The translations under genes and the position numbers were made by a program. From NCBI RefSeq assembly GCF_000253155.1, contig NC_015291.1, positions 212,001 to 276,000 on the forward strand: a stretch of DNA of 64,000 bases. Reading direction: 5' to 3'. The notes below the pieces were generated by a model, which made no database searches, was not told the DNA's origin, and saw only the letters and a program-made list of their open reading frames with translations. Within the stretch, counting starts at the first letter, position 1; each line of letters starts with the position of its first letter. Positions 28,094 through 37,736 of the stretch are shown here, piece by piece. The DNA comes from Streptococcus oralis Uo5 (GTDB taxonomy: Bacteria > Bacillota > Bacilli > Lactobacillales > Streptococcaceae).

Positions 28094-28888
28094 ATGTCTG
28101 AAGAAACAATTGACTATGGACAAGTGACAGGAATGGTGCATTCGACAGAGAGTTTTGGGGCGGTAGATGGCCCTGGGATTCGGTTTATTGTCTTTTTGCA
28201 GGGCTGTCACATGCGTTGCCAGTACTGTCATAACCCTGATACATGGGCTATGGAGACCAATAAATCACGTGAACGGACAGTAGACGATGTCTTGACAGAA
28301 GCCCTTCGCTACCGTGGTTTCTGGGGAGACAAGGGAGGAATCACTGTTAGTGGTGGAGAAGCCCTCTTACAGATTGATTTCCTAATTGCCCTCTTTACCA
28401 AGGCCAAGGAAAAAGGAATCCACTGTACCTTGGATACCTGTGCCCTTCCATTCCGTAACAAACCACGTTATCTCGAAAAGTTTAATAAACTCATGGCGGT
28501 GACAGACTTGGTTCTCCTGGATATCAAGGAAATCAATGAAGAACAGCACAAGATTGTCACAAGCCAAACCAATAAAAACATCTTGGCCTGTGCCCAGTAC
28601 CTATCAGATATCGGGAAGCCTGTTTGGATTCGCCATGTGCTGGTTCCAGGATTGACAGATAGAGATGAGGATTTGATCGAACTTGGTAAGTTTGTCAAGA
28701 CCCTCAAAAATGTTGACAAGTTTGAAATCTTGCCTTATCACACGATGGGTGAGTTCAAGTGGCGTGAACTTGGAATTCCTTATTCGCTCGAAGGGGTCAA
28801 ACCTCCAACAGCAGACCGTGTCAAGAATGCCAAGGAATTGATGGATACAGAAAGTTACCAAGATTACATGAAACGTGTTCATGGATAA
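28094..28888 (+). CDS. pflA: Pyruvate formate-lyase activating enzyme
   Basis: 264-residue radical SAM enzyme. The cluster motif CHMRCQYCHNPDTW (CxxxCxxC) is at about residues 36-49, and GGITVSGGEALLQ carries the SAM-binding GGE. It installs the glycyl radical on pyruvate formate-lyase in anaerobic mixed-acid metabolism; the lyase gene is not in the window. AAGGAAGGTGACG gives the ribosome site. Monocistronic. Confidence 0.95.
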   Translation: MSEETIDYGQVTGMVHSTESFGAVDGPGIRFIVFLQGCHMRCQYCHNPDTWAMETNKSRERTVDDVLTEALRYRGFWGDKGGITVSGGEALLQIDFLIALFTKAKEKGIHCTLDTCALPFRNKPRYLEKFNKLMAVTDLVLLDIKEINEEQHKIVTSQTNKNILACAQYLSDIGKPVWIRHVLVPGLTDRDEDLIELGKFVKTLKNVDKFEILPYHTMGEFKWRELGIPYSLEGVKPPTADRVKNAKELMDTESYQDYMKRVHG

Positions 28889-28894
28889 AAAAGA

Positions 28895-28919
28895 AGCCTG
28901 ATGGAGACATCGGGCTTTT
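28895..28919 (+). terminator. pflA terminator
   Basis: AGCCTGATG pairs with CATCGGGCT (one G-T pair), followed by TTTT. Confidence 0.7.
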
Positions 28920-28926
28920 GTGATGC

Positions 28927-28959
28927 AAAAAGACTTAGCCTCTCAGCTAAGCCTTTTTC
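28927..28959 (-). terminator. yidC2 terminator
   Basis: CTTAGC and GCTAAG form the stem; on the minus strand a T run follows. Convergent with the pflA terminator. Confidence 0.75.
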
Positions 28960-29898
28960 TTATTTTCTAGAATGTTGTTTACCAGCATTGCGTTTTTTAT
29001 GTTTCTTATTGGTCATGATCGCAGTTGCTTGGTTTGGAGTGACATCTTTGCGTCCGCCTCCAGTTGAAAACGAACTTGCTTTTGGTGGGTTTTTAGCAAA
29101 TTCTTCACGAACTTTTTTGCGAAGTTTTGGACGAACAACATAGTTAACGATGAACTGTTGGAGAATCATCATGAAACCACCGACAACCCAGTAAAGGGTC
29201 ACACTGGCTGGTGCGAAGAAGGAGAAGACGACAATCATGAGTGGGCTCATGTAAATCATTTTCTTGAGCTGTTCTCTTTGCATCTCATCTTCTACTCCAT
29301 GAAGTGAAAGGAGTGATTGGAGATAGTAGAGGATACCAGCGAAGGCGACAAGGAGCAGACTTGGGGAACCAAGATTGATACCCAAGAAGGTAGAGCTAGC
29401 TACACCATCAGTGTATTGGGCTGCAAAGTAGATAGCAGAGAAGAAAGGCATTTGAATGAGGATAGGGAAACATCCTACTCCACCGAACACACTGATGCCA
29501 TGTTCTTTCTGAGTATCCCAGAGAGCTTGTTGCGCTTCTAGTTTTTCTTCTTGAGTTGTTGCCTCTTTGAGGCGTTTTTGATGTGGTTCGAGGACGTGTT
29601 TGAGGGCATTCATCTTCTCAGAGTGAAGCGTTGCCTTCCATGATTGGTAGATACCAAGTGGCAAGATAATCAAACGCACGATGATGGTTACGATGATGAT
29701 AGCCACACCAAAGCCTAGACCTTTATCAGTAGCAAAGTACTTGATGGCCTCTGCCATAGGTGCTCCGATGGTATTCCAAATCAATCCTGTGGGTTGTCCT
29801 GTTGCTTTGTCTACTTGGACACAGCCTGACAAGACGAGTAGCATAGCCACTCCCATAGCAGAGAGGGCAAAACGTTTAATAGATTTCAATGTTTTCAT
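28960..29898 (-). CDS. yidC2: Membrane protein insertase YidC2 (OxaA2)
   Basis: 312 residues. A lipoprotein signal (VAMLLVLSGCVQ, Cys near 26) is followed by about five membrane segments; the conserved core contains RLIILPLGIYQSWKATLHSEKM and PILIQMPFFSAIYFAAQ. A long basic C-terminal tail (ending NKKHKKRNAGKQHSRK) marks the YidC2 type that binds ribosomes and aids cotranslational insertion. It lies 68 bases after acyP on the same strand, probably with its own start. Confidence 0.94.
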   Translation of the reverse strand: MKTLKSIKRFALSAMGVAMLLVLSGCVQVDKATGQPTGLIWNTIGAPMAEAIKYFATDKGLGFGVAIIIVTIIVRLIILPLGIYQSWKATLHSEKMNALKHVLEPHQKRLKEATTQEEKLEAQQALWDTQKEHGISVFGGVGCFPILIQMPFFSAIYFAAQYTDGVASSTFLGINLGSPSLLLVAFAGILYYLQSLLSLHGVEDEMQREQLKKMIYMSPLMIVVFSFFAPASVTLYWVVGGFMMILQQFIVNYVVRPKLRKKVREEFAKNPPKASSFSTGGGRKDVTPNQATAIMTNKKHKKRNAGKQHSRK

Positions 29899-29966
29899 TC
29901 CTTCTTTAAAAATTATACCTTTCTATTCTACTGTTTTTTTGTAAAATATACAATAGTTCTAGAGAC

Positions 29967-30245
29967 CTAATTTGCGACTTTGAAGTCCGAATAGGATGAA
30001 AAGTTGCTCATTTGTACATCTAGATAGGTAACTTTTGAAAAAGGTGTCGGACCTTTTCGGATCTCTTGGATAAATTTTGCCATAGTGGCAGAGGAGTCTG
30101 CCTGAGCAAGAATTTCCACTGTGCCATCGTCATTATTCCAGACACGACCAGTGATGCCACCGATTTCAAGAGCTAAAGTATAAACACCCCAACGGAAACC
30201 AACACCTTGCACCCTGCCTTGGGCAATCATTCTAACCTTTTGCAT
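29967..30245 (-). CDS. acyP: Acylphosphatase
   Basis: 92 residues. The signature RVQGVGFRWGVYTLA (catalytic Arg) and GRVWNNDDGTVEI (catalytic Asn) are intact. It hydrolyses acyl phosphates in the cytoplasm. It diverges from the trmH-type gene with only 33 bases between starts, so their promoters overlap. Confidence 0.95.
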   Translation of the reverse strand: MQKVRMIAQGRVQGVGFRWGVYTLALEIGGITGRVWNNDDGTVEILAQADSSATMAKFIQEIRKGPTPFSKVTYLDVQMSNFSSYSDFKVAN

Positions 30246-30263
30246 ACCAAACCCCTTTGATTG

Positions 30264-30281
30264 TGTTATAATATTTCTATG
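30264..30281 (+). promoter_or_regulatory. Promoter of the trmH-type gene: predicted leaderless start
   Basis: TGTTATAAT (30264-30272) ends 6 bases before the ATG at 30279, so the expected transcription start is at or within a base of the A of ATG. No ribosome site exists. Confidence 0.65.
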
Positions 30282-31019
30282 ACTATTATAACCTCAAAAG
30301 CCAATTCAGTGGTAAAAAATGCCAAGAAATTACATCAAAAAAAATATCGAAAGTCTGCTTATTTGATTGAGGGCTGGCACTTATTTGAAGAAGCTGTTCA
30401 AGCAGGAGTAACGATTGAGAAGATTTTTGCCTTAGAAAGTTACCGAGATCAGCTAGTTGCTTTTCCTCAAACTATCTGGGTTTCAGAGGAAATTTTGCGG
30501 GATTTAGCAGATACGCAAACTCCTCAAGGGATTGTTGCAGTGATTCAAAAAGAAGAAGTGGGACTGCCTGATCTCCATCAGGGCAAGTTTCTATTTTTAG
30601 AAGATGTCCAAGATCCAGGTAATGTGGGCACCATGATTCGGACGGCGGATGCTGCAGGTTTTACAGGAGTCATTGTTTCAGACAAGTCAGCGGATATCTA
30701 CAGTCTTAAGACCCTACGTTCCATGCAAGGAAGTCATTTTCACTTGCCCATCTATCGTCTGCCTCTTGCCAGCTTTGTAGAAGAGGCCAAGAAGAGCTAT
30801 TTGCCCATTCTGGCAACGACCTTATCGAGAGAGTCAAAGGATTATCGTGAGCTTTCTCCCTTAGAAAACTTTGCTTTAGTCATGGGAAATGAAGGACAGG
30901 GGATTAGTTCTGTTATGGCTGAGAGTGCTGATCAGCTGGTTCATATTAGCATGAAAGGCCGAGCGGAAAGTCTCAATGTGGCGGTTGCCGCAGGTATTTT
31001 GATGTTTTATTTCAGCTAA
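30279..31019 (+). CDS. TrmH/SpoU family RNA 2'-O-methyltransferase
   Basis: 246 residues: substrate-binding N-terminal domain (ITSKANSVVKNAKKL ... YLIEGWHLFEEA) and the SPOUT knot (FLEDVQDPGNVGTMIRTADAAGF, LVMGNEGQGIS, SLNVAVAAGIL). Methylates a ribose in rRNA or tRNA; the exact target is not visible. ATG 30279 is the normal family start (MTIITSKAN). The message seems leaderless. Confidence 0.93.
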   Translation: MTIITSKANSVVKNAKKLHQKKYRKSAYLIEGWHLFEEAVQAGVTIEKIFALESYRDQLVAFPQTIWVSEEILRDLADTQTPQGIVAVIQKEEVGLPDLHQGKFLFLEDVQDPGNVGTMIRTADAAGFTGVIVSDKSADIYSLKTLRSMQGSHFHLPIYRLPLASFVEEAKKSYLPILATTLSRESKDYRELSPLENFALVMGNEGQGISSVMAESADQLVHISMKGRAESLNVAVAAGILMFYFS

Positions 31020-31031
31020 TTTATAAAAACT

Positions 31032-31040
31032 TTGTTATAA
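31032..31040 (+). promoter_or_regulatory. Extended -10 promoter of the Bax1-like gene
   Basis: TTGTTATAATC with TATAAT at 31035-31040. Confidence 0.55.
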
Positions 31041-31073
31041 TCAAGACATATTTATAGAAAAAGGAGAATCAGA

Positions 31074-31757
31074 ATGAATCAAACGATTATTCAAGAACGT
31101 TCAGGTCTCAATCAATTTTACGCTAAGGTTTATGCCTTTGTGGGACTTGGGATTGGTCTATCAGCTCTCGTGTCAGCTTTGATGTTGACAGTCTTTCAGT
31201 CCCAATTGGTCTACTTTTTAATGCATGGCCGTCTCTGGCTGATGATTGCAACTTTTGCAGAACTTGCTCTAGTCTTTGTTGCAAGTAGCATGGCTGCCAA
31301 AAATAGTCCAGCAGCTCTCCCAGTATTTTTAGTTTATTCTGTTTTAAATGGCTTTACGCTTAGTTTTGTCGTAGCCTTCTATACACCTGGGACCGTCTTA
31401 TCAGCCTTTGTATCCAGTGCCCTTCTCTTCTTTGTCATGGCGGCAATCGGAATTTTCACTAAGAAAGATTTGAGTGGAATGGGCCGAGCTTTGATGGCAG
31501 CGCTTGTTGGTCTCATCATTGCCATGGTTGTGAATCTATTTTTAGCCAATAGCTTCTTTGACTACATGATTAGTATTGCCATGGTCTTGGTTTTCTCAGG
31601 TTTGATTGCTTGGGACAACCAAAAGATTCGCTATGTTTATGAGCAGTCACGAGGGCAAGTAGCGACAGGTTGGGTCATTTCAATGGCTCTCAGTATCTAT
31701 CTAGACTTTATCAACCTCTTCCTTAGCATCTTACGTATCTTTGGTCGAAACGATTAA
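31074..31757 (+). CDS. Bax inhibitor-1 family membrane protein
   Basis: 227 residues with seven hydrophobic segments; the last part SMALSIYLDFINLFLSILRIFG carries the typical Asp of the BI-1/YbhL/YccA family. BI-1 proteins are leak channels for calcium or protons; the bacterial role is uncertain. AAAAGGAGAATC is the ribosome site. Monocistronic with a following terminator. Confidence 0.9.
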   Translation: MNQTIIQERSGLNQFYAKVYAFVGLGIGLSALVSALMLTVFQSQLVYFLMHGRLWLMIATFAELALVFVASSMAAKNSPAALPVFLVYSVLNGFTLSFVVAFYTPGTVLSAFVSSALLFFVMAAIGIFTKKDLSGMGRALMAALVGLIIAMVVNLFLANSFFDYMISIAMVLVFSGLIAWDNQKIRYVYEQSRGQVATGWVISMALSIYLDFINLFLSILRIFGRND

Positions 31758-31767
31758 TGAATAACAG

Positions 31768-31798
31768 AGTCAGTGTTCAAAAGAGCACTGACTTTTTC
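31768..31798 (+). terminator. Terminator after the Bax1-like gene
   Basis: AGTCAGTG (31768-31775) pairs with CACTGACT (31786-31793), followed by TTTTTC. Confidence 0.85.
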
Positions 31799-31866
31799 TT
31801 ATTTACTCTTTTCTTTTCTTGGAAATAGGTGTATAATGCTTTTAACTAATTTTTGAGGAGCTGTTT

Positions 31867-32859
31867 ATGAAGAAAAGTTTTATTCATCAACAAGAAGAAA
31901 TTTCCTTTGTCAAAAACACTTTTACCCAGTATTTGAAAGATAAGTTAGAAGTTGTTGAAGTTCAAGGTCCTATCTTGAGCAAGGTCGGGGATGGGATGCA
32001 GGACAACCTGTCAGGTGTCGAAAATCCAGTATCTGTCAAGGTTTTGCAGATTCCAGATGAAACCTATGAAGTCGTTCACTCACTTGCCAAATGGAAACGC
32101 CACACCTTGGCTCGTTTTGGTTTCGGTGAAGGTGAGGGTCTGTTTGTTCACATGAAGGCCCTTCGTCCAGACGAAGATTCGCTTGATGCGACTCACTCAG
32201 TTTATGTGGACCAGTGGGACTGGGAGAAGGTTATCCCAAATGGTCAACGCAATATCGTCTATCTCAAAGAAACTGTTGAGAAGATTTACAAGGCTATTCG
32301 TCTGACAGAGCTAGCCGTAGAAGCCCGCTACGATATCGAATCCATCTTGCCAAAACAAATCACCTTCATTCACACAGAAGAGTTGGTGGAACGCTATCCA
32401 GATCTAACACCGAAAGAGCGTGAAAATGCGATCTGTAAAGAGTTTGGTGCAGTCTTCTTGATTGGTATCGGTGGCGAGTTGCCTGATGGCAAACCTCATG
32501 ACGGCCGCGCACCTGACTACGATGACTGGACAACAGAGTCTGAAAATGGCTACAAGGGGTTGAATGGCGATATTCTCGTTTGGAACGAATCTCTTGGTTG
32601 TGCCTTTGAACTTTCATCAATGGGGATTCGGGTAGATGAGGATACCCTTCGTCGCCAAGTGGCTCTTACAGGAGACGAAGATCGTCTTGAGCTGGAATGG
32701 CATAAAGCTCTGCTTAACGGTCTTTTCCCACTGACAATCGGTGGAGGGATCGGACAGTCTCGTATGGCCATGTTCCTTCTTCGTAAGAAACACATCGGAG
32801 AGGTCCAGACCAGTGTCTGGCCTCAAGAAGTTCGCGATACGTACGAAAATATTTTGTAG
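31867..32859 (+). CDS. asnA: Aspartate-ammonia ligase
   Basis: 330-residue ammonia-dependent asparagine synthetase related to class II tRNA synthetases. Recognisable stretches: [27 protein letters not shown]-like [12 protein letters not shown], and the C-terminal [17 protein letters not shown]. Makes asparagine from aspartate, ammonia and ATP, opposite to AnsA encoded elsewhere in the window. Own promoter (TATAAT at 31832-31837), ribosome site TTGAGGAGC, own terminator. Confidence 0.95.
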   Translation: MKKSFIHQQEEISFVKNTFTQYLKDKLEVVEVQGPILSKVGDGMQDNLSGVENPVSVKVLQIPDETYEVVHSLAKWKRHTLARFGFGEGEGLFVHMKALRPDEDSLDATHSVYVDQWDWEKVIPNGQRNIVYLKETVEKIYKAIRLTELAVEARYDIESILPKQITFIHTEELVERYPDLTPKERENAICKEFGAVFLIGIGGELPDGKPHDGRAPDYDDWTTESENGYKGLNGDILVWNESLGCAFELSSMGIRVDEDTLRRQVALTGDEDRLELEWHKALLNGLFPLTIGGGIGQSRMAMFLLRKKHIGEVQTSVWPQEVRDTYENIL

Positions 32860-32862
32860 AGA

Positions 32863-32892
32863 ATCGAACCGCAAGGTTCGGTTTTCTTTCTC
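32863..32892 (+). terminator. asnA terminator
   Basis: CGAACC gcaa GGTTCG at 32865-32880, then a T-rich tail. Confidence 0.75.
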
Positions 32893-32907
32893 TTTTTGCC
32901 TATAATT

Positions 32908-32926
32908 TGGTATAATAAACGGTATG
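32908..32926 (+). promoter_or_regulatory. Promoter of rsmD: predicted leaderless start
   Basis: TGGTATAAT (32908-32916) ends 7 bases before ATG 32924. There is no room for a ribosome site after the expected transcription start. Confidence 0.65.
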
Positions 32927-33463
32927 AAAATCGTATCAGGAATCTATGGGGGGCGTCCCCTCAAGACGCTAGAAGGCAAGACGACGAGGCCGACATCAGA
33001 TAAGGTGCGTGGAGCTATCTTTAACATGATAGGTCCCTATTTTGAGGGTGGTCGTGTTTTGGATCTCTATGCTGGCAGTGGTGGTTTATCCATCGAGGCA
33101 GTCTCGCGTGGGATGTCCCATGCTGTCTTAGTGGAGCGGGATCGAAAGGCGCAAGCTATTATCGCTGAAAACATCCAAATGACCAAGGAAGTTTCCAAAT
33201 TTCAGCTCTTAAAGATGGAGGCTGAACGGGCCTTGGAGCAAGTAAAAGATCCCTTTGACCTGGTCTTTTTAGATCCTCCCTATGCCAAGGAACAAATCGT
33301 TGCAGATATCGAGAAAATGGCAGAAAGAAACCTTTTCTCCGAAGAGGTCATGGTTGTCTGTGAAACCGATAAGTCTGTAGAACTCCCAGAAGAAATCGCC
33401 TGCTTAGGTATCTGGAAGGAAAAAATATATGGGATTAGTAAGGTGACAGTCTATGTCAGATAA
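32924..33463 (+). CDS. rsmD: 16S rRNA (guanine966-N2)-methyltransferase
   Basis: 179 residues. [26 protein letters not shown] at the N-terminus, SAM motif [19 protein letters not shown] and catalytic [10 protein letters not shown] are diagnostic. Methylates a guanine of 16S rRNA during assembly. First of the rsmD-coaD-sepM overlap group (11-base overlap with coaD). Its mRNA appears leaderless. Confidence 0.95.
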   Translation: MKIVSGIYGGRPLKTLEGKTTRPTSDKVRGAIFNMIGPYFEGGRVLDLYAGSGGLSIEAVSRGMSHAVLVERDRKAQAIIAENIQMTKEVSKFQLLKMEAERALEQVKDPFDLVFLDPPYAKEQIVADIEKMAERNLFSEEVMVVCETDKSVELPEEIACLGIWKEKIYGISKVTVYVR

Positions 33464-33941
33464 AATTGGATTATTTACAGGTTCATTTGATCCGATGACA
33501 AATGGACATCTGGATATGATTGAACGTGCTAGCAAACTTTTTGACAAGCTCTATGTCGGGGTGTTCTACAATCCCCACAAACAAGGCTTTCTCCCTGTTG
33601 AAAACCGTAAACGAGCAGTCGAAAAAGCGGTGGCGCATTTAGATAATGTAGAGGTGCTGGCTTCTCATGACCAACTAGTTGTCGATGTTGCAAGAAGACT
33701 GGGTGCTAAGACCCTTGTCCGTGGCTTGCGAAATACCACCGACTTGCAATACGAGTCTAGCTTTGATTACTACAATCATCAACTGGCTCCAGAAATCGAA
33801 ACCATTTACCTATATAGTCGCCCAGAGCATCTTTATATTAGCTCTTCGGCCGTGAGAGAACTTCTGAAGTTTGGTCAGGAGATTCAGCAATATGTCCCAA
33901 ACAGTGTTGTGGAGGAATTAGAACATGAAGAAAAAAACTAG
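33453..33941 (+). CDS. coaD: Phosphopantetheine adenylyltransferase
   Basis: 162 residues, penultimate step of coenzyme A synthesis. [21 protein letters not shown] (TxGxH nucleotidyltransferase signature), [14 protein letters not shown] and the ISSSAVREL motif are intact. Overlaps rsmD upstream and the sepM-like gene downstream by 17 bases, so translation is coupled. Confidence 0.96.
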   Translation: MSDKIGLFTGSFDPMTNGHLDMIERASKLFDKLYVGVFYNPHKQGFLPVENRKRAVEKAVAHLDNVEVLASHDQLVVDVARRLGAKTLVRGLRNTTDLQYESSFDYYNHQLAPEIETIYLYSRPEHLYISSSAVRELLKFGQEIQQYVPNSVVEELEHEEKN

Positions 33942-34962
33942 ATGGCCCTTATATGTCATCCTAGCACTAGTATTGACGTTTTTAGCCTTTGTAGTACCTT
34001 TGCCATACTACATAGAAGTTCCAGGTGGAGCGGAAGATATTCGTCGCGTTTTGAAAGTCAATGAAACAGAAGACACAGAAGCAGGAGCTTACCAGTTTGT
34101 GACAGTTGGGATTCGACATGCAACCCTGTCGCATCTTGTCTATGCTTGGTTAACCCCTTTCACGGATATTAGAAGTGCCAAGGAGACTACGGGTGGCTCT
34201 ACGGATGCAGAATTTATGCGGATTAATCAGTTCTACATGCAAACTTCTCAAAACATGGCCAAGTATCAAGGATTGAAGACGGCTGGAAAAGATATTGAAC
34301 TCAAGTATCTGGGAGTCTATGTCTTGACCGTGACGGACAATTCAACTTTTAAGGGCATTCTGAACATTGCGGATACCGTGACGGCTGTTAATGACAAAAC
34401 GTTTGACAGTTCAAAAGACTTGGTTGACTATGTTAATTCTCAACAATTAGGGGATACGGTCAAGGTAACCTATGAAGAAGACGGAAAAGTCAAGTCTGCA
34501 GAAGGTAAAATTATCACTCTCGAAAACGGGAAAAACGGTATTGGGATTGGTTTGATTGACCGTACGGAAGTGACCAGTGACGTTCCAATTCGCTTTTCAA
34601 CAGCTGGTATCGGCGGGCCAAGTGCTGGTCTCATGTTTAGTCTCGCTATCTACACCCAGATAGCAGATCCAGGACTTCGTAATGGCCGCATCGTTGCGGG
34701 AACGGGAACCATTGATCGCGATGGAAATGTTGGCGATATCGGTGGAATTGACAAAAAAGTAGTTGCAGCCTCTCGTCAGGGAGCCAACATCTTTTTTGCT
34801 CCTGACAATCCAGTCACCGAGGAAGCAAAAAAAGCAGATCCCAATGCGAAAAGCAACTATGAAACAGCCCTAGAAGCTGCTAAAACGATCAAAACAGAGA
34901 TGAAAATCGTTCCGGTTAAAACCTTGCAGGATGCGATTGATTACCTTAAAAACAATCCCTAA
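33925..34962 (+). CDS. PDZ and Lon-type serine protease, SepM/YlbL family
   Basis: 345 residues: N-terminal membrane anchor (about 7-27), a PDZ domain (about 120-205: [18 protein letters not shown] ... [12 protein letters not shown]) and a C-terminal Lon S16 domain with the Ser in [13 protein letters not shown] and the Lys in [11 protein letters not shown]. In S. mutans the orthologue SepM trims the competence peptide outside the cell; whether this protein does something similar here is inference. Confidence 0.93.
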   Translation: MKKKTRWPLYVILALVLTFLAFVVPLPYYIEVPGGAEDIRRVLKVNETEDTEAGAYQFVTVGIRHATLSHLVYAWLTPFTDIRSAKETTGGSTDAEFMRINQFYMQTSQNMAKYQGLKTAGKDIELKYLGVYVLTVTDNSTFKGILNIADTVTAVNDKTFDSSKDLVDYVNSQQLGDTVKVTYEEDGKVKSAEGKIITLENGKNGIGIGLIDRTEVTSDVPIRFSTAGIGGPSAGLMFSLAIYTQIADPGLRNGRIVAGTGTIDRDGNVGDIGGIDKKVVAASRQGANIFFAPDNPVTEEAKKADPNAKSNYETALEAAKTIKTEMKIVPVKTLQDAIDYLKNNP

Positions 34963-35002
34963 TTCGTAGAAAAATCGAAAACTAGCGCGCAAGCGGATAA
35001 GA

Positions 35003-35020
35003 TGGTATAATAGTCAAATG
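35003..35020 (+). promoter_or_regulatory. Promoter of the DUF1146 gene: predicted leaderless start
   Basis: TGGTATAAT (35003-35011) ends 6 bases before ATG 35018. Confidence 0.65.
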
Positions 35021-35248
35021 GTTCAATTATTATTCACTCTAAGTAGTCATATACTCTTTATTTATTTGAGTTTTTACCTTTTGAAGGATCTTGTGAGATG
35101 GGAAAAGGTTTTAAAAGTAACCGCTACTAACACAAAAAAGGTTCGTTTGTTGGTAGGCTTCTTTAGTATTGTAATGGGCTACATCTTGAGTTCATTCTTT
35201 ATCAGTTTGTACCAACTGTGGCAAGAAGCGCTTAGAGGACTATTATAA
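35018..35248 (+). CDS. DUF1146 family membrane protein
   Basis: 76 residues with two membrane helices (about 3-23 and 46-68) and a basic stretch between; the pattern [12 protein letters not shown] is typical of DUF1146 (YwzB) proteins often found beside murA. Function unknown. Transcript probably leaderless and may run into murA 23 bases downstream. Confidence 0.85.
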   Translation: MVQLLFTLSSHILFIYLSFYLLKDLVRWEKVLKVTATNTKKVRLLVGFFSIVMGYILSSFFISLYQLWQEALRGLL

Positions 35249-35271
35249 AATCAAAAGTAAAGGAAACAACT

Positions 35272-36555
35272 ATGGAAAAAATTGTAGTTCAAGGCGGAGA
35301 TAATCGTCTGGTCGGGAGTGTGACAATCGAGGGAGCAAAGAATGCAGTCTTGCCTTTGTTGGCGGCGACTATTCTAGCAAGCAAGGGTAAGACAGTCTTG
35401 CAGAACGTCCCAATCTTGTCAGATGTTTTCACCATGAATCAAGTAGTTCGTGGTCTGAATGCCAAGGTGGACTTTGATGAGGAAGCACATGTTGTCGAGG
35501 TTGATGCGACTGGTGACATTACAGGGGAGGCTCCTTACAAGTATGTCAGCAAGATGCGTGCATCCATCGTTGTCTTGGGGCCAATCCTTGCTCGTGTAGG
35601 CCATGCCAAAGTTTCTATGCCAGGGGGATGTACCATCGGGAGTCGTCCAATCGACCTCCACCTCAAAGGTTTGGAAGCTATGGGGGCAAAGATCACCCAG
35701 ACAGCTGGTTACATCGAAGCCAAGGCAGAACGCCTGCATGGCGCTCATATCTACATGGACTTCCCTAGTGTCGGTGCAACACAAAACCTCATGATGGCAG
35801 CGACTCTAGCTGATGGTGTGACAGTCATTGAAAATGCTGCGCGTGAGCCAGAAATTGTTGACCTCGCTATTCTCCTTAATGAAATGGGAGCCAAGGTCAA
35901 GGGAGCTGGTACTGAAACAATCACAGTAACTGGTGTCGAGGAACTCCATGGTACGACTCACAGTGTCGTACAGGATCGTATCGAAGCCGGAACCTTTATG
36001 GTAGCGGCAGCTATGACTGGTGGAGATGTCCTCGTTCGTGATGCAGTCTGGGAACACAATCGCCCCTTGATTTCAAAACTACTTGAAATGGGCGTTGAAG
36101 TGACAGAGGAATCAGAAGGCATCCGTGTTCGTTCTCAACTTGAAAATCTCAAGGCTGTTCATGTAAAAACTTTACCACATCCAGGATTCCCAACAGATAT
36201 GCAGGCGCAATTTACAGCTCTGATGACAGTCGCAAAAGGGGAATCCACCATGGTGGAAACAGTGTTTGAGAATCGCTTCCAACACTTGGAGGAAATGCGC
36301 CGTATGGGCTTGCACTCAGAGATTATCCGTGACACAGCTCGTATTGTTGGGGGACAGGCTTTACAGGGGGCAGAAGTTTTATCAACGGACCTTCGCGCCA
36401 GTGCGGCCTTGATTCTGACAGGTTTAGTAGCGCAAGGGGAGACAGTTGTTGGTAAATTAGTCCACCTTGATAGAGGTTACTACCGTTTCCATGAGAAATT
36501 GGCTCAGCTAGGAGCGAAGATTCAGCGAATCGAGGCAAATGATGAAGAAGAATAA
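35272..36555 (+). CDS. murA: UDP-N-acetylglucosamine 1-carboxyvinyltransferase
   Basis: 427 residues; first committed step of peptidoglycan synthesis, adding enolpyruvate to UDP-GlcNAc. [13 protein letters not shown] (Lys22-Asn23 region) and the fosfomycin-target Cys in [18 protein letters not shown] (about residue 115) are intact, so fosfomycin susceptibility by this site is expected. Streptococci carry two MurA enzymes; this is the one before epuA-endA. Overlaps epuA by 17 bases. Confidence 0.96.
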   Translation: MEKIVVQGGDNRLVGSVTIEGAKNAVLPLLAATILASKGKTVLQNVPILSDVFTMNQVVRGLNAKVDFDEEAHVVEVDATGDITGEAPYKYVSKMRASIVVLGPILARVGHAKVSMPGGCTIGSRPIDLHLKGLEAMGAKITQTAGYIEAKAERLHGAHIYMDFPSVGATQNLMMAATLADGVTVIENAAREPEIVDLAILLNEMGAKVKGAGTETITVTGVEELHGTTHSVVQDRIEAGTFMVAAAMTGGDVLVRDAVWEHNRPLISKLLEMGVEVTEESEGIRVRSQLENLKAVHVKTLPHPGFPTDMQAQFTALMTVAKGESTMVETVFENRFQHLEEMRRMGLHSEIIRDTARIVGGQALQGAEVLSTDLRASAALILTGLVAQGETVVGKLVHLDRGYYRFHEKLAQLGAKIQRIEANDEEE

Positions 36556-36736
36556 AAACTTACGCTATGTACTCCGTCGTTTACTGTTGATTTTTATCGT
36601 ACTATTGCTAGGCTTTCTGGCTTTAGGAATCGGCTTGATGGTTGGTTATGGCATCCTAGGAAAGGGACAGGATCCATGGGCGATTTTGTCTCCAGCAAAG
36701 TGGCAGGAATTGATTAGCAAATTTACAGGAAATTAG
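36539..36736 (+). CDS. epuA: EpuA-type small membrane protein (RNA polymerase-associated family)
   Basis: 65 residues, basic N-terminus, one membrane helix (about 13-38), then [24 protein letters not shown]. Known as EpuA, upstream of endA in pneumococcus, and annotated as DNA-directed RNA polymerase subunit beta family because of similarity to an extension of RpoB-linked proteins. Two adjacent ATGs (36539, 36542) are equally possible. Coupled to murA. Confidence 0.88.
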   Translation: MMKKNKNLRYVLRRLLLIFIVLLLGFLALGIGLMVGYGILGKGQDPWAILSPAKWQELISKFTGN

Positions 36737-36776
36737 ACTGGGAGACCAGTCTTTTTCTAAAGAAATAAGGAGAAAA

Positions 36777-37601
36777 ATGGACAAAAAAACAAGACAAGCT
36801 CTGATAGGGTTACTTCTATTCTTACTCTTGGCTGCTGGAAGCTACTACATCAAGCAGATGCAGTCAGCGCCAAACACCCCTAGAACCAAGGTTAGTCAGA
36901 AAAAACAAGCTTCAGAAGCTCCCAGTCAGGAGCTAGCTGAAAGTGTCTTAACCGAGTCGCTCAAAAACCAAATCAAGGGGGGGCTCGAGTGGAATGGAGC
37001 AGGGGCCTTCATTGTCAATGGCAATAAAACCAATCTAGATGCCAAGGTTTCTAGCAAACCCTATGCGGATAATAAGACAAAGATAGTTGGAAAAGAAACA
37101 GTCCCGACTGTTGCCAATGCCATCTTATCCAAAGCGACTCGGCAGTATAAAAATCGTGAAGAAACAGGCAACGGCTCCACCTCTTGGACGCCACCAGGAT
37201 GGCATCAGGTCAAGAATCTAAAGGGAACCTATACACATGCAGTTGATAGAGGACACCTACTGGGCTATGCCTTGATAGGTGGCTTGGATGGTTTTGATGC
37301 CTCTACTAGCAACCCCAAGAACATTGCAGTCCAGACAGCTTGGGCGAACCAAGCACAGGCTGAGGATTCGACAGGTCAGAACTACTATGAGAGTTTGGTC
37401 AGAAAAGCCTTGGACCAAAACAAGAGGGTCCGTTATCGGGTGACGCTCCACTATGCGACAAATGAGGACCTAGTTCCATCCGCTTCACAAATCGAAGCCA
37501 AGTCTTCAGATGGCGAATTGGAATTCAATGTCCTAATCCCCAATGTTCAAAAGGGAATCCAGCTTGATTACAGAACAGGTCAAGTAACAGTGATAGATTA
37601 G
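36777..37601 (+). CDS. endA: DNA-entry nuclease EndA
   Basis: 274 residues, membrane-anchored nuclease that degrades one strand of incoming DNA during transformation and is also a virulence DNase. N-terminal anchor about 9-25; the DNA/RNA non-specific endonuclease motif [13 protein letters not shown] has His at residue 160, the published catalytic position, and the [16 protein letters not shown] helix supplies the metal-site Asn residues. No truncation. Follows epuA by 40 bases with AAGGAGAAAA ahead; a terminator ends the murA-epuA-endA unit. Confidence 0.96.
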   Translation: MDKKTRQALIGLLLFLLLAAGSYYIKQMQSAPNTPRTKVSQKKQASEAPSQELAESVLTESLKNQIKGGLEWNGAGAFIVNGNKTNLDAKVSSKPYADNKTKIVGKETVPTVANAILSKATRQYKNREETGNGSTSWTPPGWHQVKNLKGTYTHAVDRGHLLGYALIGGLDGFDASTSNPKNIAVQTAWANQAQAEDSTGQNYYESLVRKALDQNKRVRYRVTLHYATNEDLVPSASQIEAKSSDGELEFNVLIPNVQKGIQLDYRTGQVTVID

Positions 37602-37619
37602 AAACAATAGATACTATAA

Positions 37620-37662
37620 AAACAGCTCCTTTGTCTTCTATAGGCAGGGGAGCTGTTGTTTA
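37620..37662 (+). terminator. endA terminator
   Basis: ACAGCTCC (37622-37629) pairs with GGAGCTGT (37649-37656). Confidence 0.7.
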
Positions 37663-37695
37663 AATGAAAAATAATGTGAATCCTGATGGATTTTA

Positions 37696-37704
37696 TGATA
37701 TAAT
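37696..37704 (+). promoter_or_regulatory. Extended -10 promoter
   Basis: TGATATAAT at 37696-37704 before the CNNM/CorC gene. Confidence 0.5.
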
Positions 37705-37736
37705 GGAACACAAGATACTATTTTAGGAGAAGGACT

